NCBI GenBank assembly: GCA_963604075.1
Contig: CAVCPW010000065.1
Span: 1-6,491, forward strand
Direction: 5' to 3'
Source of the DNA: Anthropogastromicrobium sp963604075
Lineage (GTDB): Bacteria; Bacillota; Clostridia; Lachnospirales; Lachnospiraceae
Length of the DNA: 6,491 nucleotides
How positions within the stretch are numbered: the first letter of the stretch is position 1; every line of letters starts with the position of its first letter. This document shows, piece after piece, positions 5,239-6,491 of this stretch. The translations under genes were made by a program, and so were the position numbers. The notes under the pieces were generated by a model that was not told the origin of the DNA, made no database searches, and saw nothing but the letters and a program-made list of their open reading frames with translations.

Positions 5239-5763
5239 TTACTGAACTTTCTTAATATCGGTAAAATTCAGTTCAACCGGTGTTTCATGTCCAAACATGT
5301 CAATAAAAATTGTAGCTGTCTGTTTGTCAGCATCTACAGAACGGATCACAGCCTCGGTACCCTGCCATGCACCAGTGATTACACTGATCAGGTCACCTTC
5401 TGCGAAGCTTACCTTCTCCTGCGGTGTACCCATAAAGGTAGCAAGAGCGGTCATCTCTTCATCCGTCAACGGTACCGGCTTGGATCCCGGACCTACAAAT
5501 CCGGTAACACCTCTGGTGTTGCGGATTACATACCAAGTATCGTCATTCATAATCATATGAACCAGCACATATGCCGGGAAGATCTTCCTCATAGAGGACT
5601 TCTTCTGACCATCCTTGTTCTCCATCACTTCCTGAAGGGGAATCGCAACCTCGAGAATCTGATCCTGAAGATTCCGGTTCTCGACTGTCTTTTCGATATC
5701 AACCTTTACCTTATTCTCATAACCTGAAAAGGTATGGACTACATACCACTTTGCCTCTTCCAT
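5239..5763 (-). CDS. nusG: Transcription termination/antitermination factor NusG
   Basis: The 174-residue protein has normal NusG length. The NGN domain (about 1-110) opens with EEAKWYVVHTFSGYENKVK, has the MRKIFPAYVLVHMIM beta segment (about 58-72), and includes WYVIRNTRGVTGFVG (77-91); it contacts the RNA polymerase clamp helices. The KOW domain (about 120-174) includes FAEGDLISVITGAWQGTEAV and MFGHETPVEL. GAW stands where many NusG proteins have GPF. The start at 5763 is preceded by AGAGGA at 6 nt, which overlaps the end of secE. A longer reading from 5793 is rejected because it starts inside secE without a good site. It follows secE after 13 nt, so translational coupling is likely. Confidence 0.97.
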   Translation of the reverse strand: MEEAKWYVVHTFSGYENKVKVDIEKTVENRNLQDQILEVAIPLQEVMENKDGQKKSSMRKIFPAYVLVHMIMNDDTWYVIRNTRGVTGFVGPGSKPVPLTDEEMTALATFMGTPQEKVSFAEGDLISVITGAWQGTEAVIRSVDADKQTATIFIDMFGHETPVELNFTDIKKVQ

Positions 5764-5776
5764 TCTGATTCCTCTC

Positions 5777-6034
5777 TTACCTGATAAACTCAACTACATA
5801 CTGACACGCAATATCAAAGAACCTGATAAACACGCTGAGTATAACAGAAACTACCAGCACTGCAATTGTCTGATTCTTTAATGATTCTTTGCTCGGCCAG
5901 ATGATCTTACGAAACTCAGCCTTTACACCCTTCCAAAACGCAACAATGCGACTCCATATGGATGGCTTAGACTTTTTCTTAGTCTTGGCTGGTTTCTTCG
6001 ACTTGGTTTCTGCCTTCTTTCCTGTTTCTTCCAT
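5777..6034 (-). CDS. secE: Preprotein translocase subunit SecE
   Basis: The 85-residue single-span form is typical of Gram-positive bacteria. Residues 1-25 are a Lys-rich cytoplasmic tail. The amphipathic helix FWKGVKAEFRKIIWPSKES (about 33-51) includes the conserved E-x-x-x-I-x-W-P-S core. One membrane helix (TIAVLVVSVILSVFIRFFDI, about 57-76) follows. SecE clamps the two halves of SecY in the protein export channel. The start is ATG at 6034 with AAGGAG 9 nt upstream. An in-frame TTG at 6040 adds two residues and lies closer to the site than usual. It sits between rpmG (27-nt gap) and nusG, the classical order. Confidence 0.97.
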   Translation of the reverse strand: MEETGKKAETKSKKPAKTKKKSKPSIWSRIVAFWKGVKAEFRKIIWPSKESLKNQTIAVLVVSVILSVFIRFFDIACQYVVEFIR

Positions 6035-6061
6035 AATCAACTACTCCTTACCGGGGACCAA

Positions 6062-6211
6062 TTACTTGGTTTCCTTATGTAATGTATGCTTCTTACAGAA
6101 TCTGCAGTACTTCTTTGTCTCCATTCTGTCTGGATGTGTCTTCTTATCTTTTGTCATGTTGTAATTACGCTGCTTGCAGTCCGTACATGCCAATGTGATC
6201 TTTACTCGCAC
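6062..6211 (-). CDS. rpmG: 50S ribosomal protein L33 (zinc-ribbon form)
   Basis: This 49-residue protein starts MRVKITLACTDCKQRNYN and ends HTLHKETK. Two CxxC pairs (C9/C12 and C36/C39) mark the zinc-binding C+ form of L33, not the cysteine-free form used under zinc limitation in some Firmicutes. The start is GTG at 6211 with GGAGGT 7 nt upstream. An in-frame ATG at 6226 would put the ribosome binding site inside the coding sequence and adds MEVEI, absent from family members I recall. It is first in the rpmG-secE-nusG-rplK-rplA unit and follows the promoter at 6297-6325. Confidence 0.96.
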   Translation of the reverse strand: MRVKITLACTDCKQRNYNMTKDKKTHPDRMETKKYCRFCKKHTLHKETK

Positions 6212-6248
6212 AATCTCCACCTCCATCGTAATAAATTAGCAAACTTTC

Positions 6249-6274
6249 GGTCTTTAGAGCATAAAAAAAAGACC
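6249..6274 (-). promoter_or_regulatory. Hairpin in the rpmG leader
   Basis: Minus-strand GGTCTTT (6274-6268) pairs perfectly with AAAGACC (6255-6249), enclosing a 12-nt U-rich loop. It lies in the leader of about 80 nt between the predicted transcription start and the rpmG ribosome binding site. No T run follows on that strand, so it is not a terminator there. It may stabilise the 5' end of the message. Confidence 0.45.
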
Positions 6275-6296
6275 TGCGCCTTCCAAACGCTAGAGT

Positions 6297-6325
6297 AGTA
6301 TAGCATAAGTGAATAACTTCGTCAA
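6297..6325 (-). promoter_or_regulatory. Promoter of the rpmG-secE-nusG-rplK-rplA operon
   Basis: On the minus strand TTGACG (6325-6320), a 17-nt spacer and TATACT (6302-6297) form a strong sigma-A promoter with one mismatch in each box. Transcription would begin near 6290. It sits just after the terminator of the upstream rRNA unit, so the ribosomal-protein operon starts independently of rRNA transcription. Confidence 0.88.
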
Positions 6326-6344
6326 GAACTTTTTTAAAAAAAGC

Positions 6345-6377
6345 AAAAAAAGCACCGGAAAATCACTTTTCCAATGC
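6345..6377 (-). terminator. Terminator of the rRNA operon
   Basis: Minus-strand GCATTGGAAAA (6377-6367), loop GTGA and TTTTCCGGTGC (6362-6352) form an 11-bp stem with two G-U pairs. Seven T's follow (6351-6345). It lies about 90 nt after the 23S rRNA 3' end and closes that transcript before the rpmG promoter. Confidence 0.9.
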
Positions 6378-6466
6378 TCAAGCTATCTACTTCAATGTAC
6401 CTTCAAAACTGCACACAAACATTTCATCTCAAACCTTTTTCTACCTTTTTCCTACCCTGACCTTCT
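6378..6466 (-). other. 23S rRNA 3' trailer without a 5S gene
   Basis: About 89 nt separate the 23S end from the terminator, too short for a 5S gene of about 117 nt, and no 5S-like sequence is visible. Next to the 23S end are a small hairpin (TGACC-AGAA-GGTCA, 6471-6458) and a purine-rich stretch with repeated TAGGAAAAAGG / TAGAAAAAGG units (about 6455-6434). These may be involved in 3' end processing. Confidence 0.6.
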
Positions 6467-6491
6467 GGTCAAGCCCTCGACCGATTAGTAG
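6467..6491 (-). rRNA. 23S ribosomal RNA, 3' end only (partial)
   Basis: On the minus strand the last 25 nt of the window read CTACTAATCGGTCGAGGG then CTTGACC. This is the conserved 3' terminus of Firmicutes 23S rRNA, where it pairs with the 5' end. The rest lies beyond the right edge. The exact mature end is estimated from relatives. Confidence 0.85.

Noticed and set aside
5158..5727. A 189-codon plus-strand frame opposite nusG
   Set aside because: It is antisense to a clear NusG gene and has no homology signature or initiation site.

Overview
The window is a stretch of a low-GC Firmicutes chromosome, most likely a gut Lachnospiraceae (Roseburia, Eubacterium rectale or Butyrivibrio-like). 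Three things point there: the sequences of L33, L1 and L7/L12; a clostridial type of cell-wall surface protein; and the strong AGGAGG ribosome binding sites. The genus call is inference, because no search was run.

Nearly everything protein-coding is on the minus strand, so the biological order runs from high to low coordinates. At the right edge (6467-6491) lie the last 25 or so bases of a 23S rRNA. A short purine-rich tail and an intrinsic terminator (6352-6377) follow, with no 5S gene between. A strong promoter (6297-6325) then starts the classical rpmG-secE-nusG-rplK-rplA cluster. After rplA a second strong promoter (3950-3978) drives an L10-type leader with a terminator-attenuator, followed by rplJ and rplL. 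The ribosomal block ends in a terminator hairpin at 2711-2752. rpoB and rpoC, the usual next genes, are absent.

In the left third, tRNA-Pro(GGG) at 2492-2565 is the one confident plus-strand gene, with its own promoter and terminator. Divergent from it, a minus-strand gene for a large secreted, sortase-anchored surface protein runs from 2163 (or 2199) off the left edge of the window. It has a structured leader of about 170-185 nt and a duplicated ribosome-binding-site/start-codon module.

The ribosomal genes carry visible feedback circuits. Two 28-nt RNA elements, identical except for a 5-nt loop, sit just upstream of the ribosome binding sites of rplK and of rplA. They resemble the L1-binding region of 23S rRNA, so L1 probably represses both genes. 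The rplJL unit is controlled separately through the L10 leader. Most of the window is conserved housekeeping sequence. The best leads are the paired L1 sites, the bistable-looking leader and tandem start of the surface gene, and the missing 5S and rpoBC neighbours.
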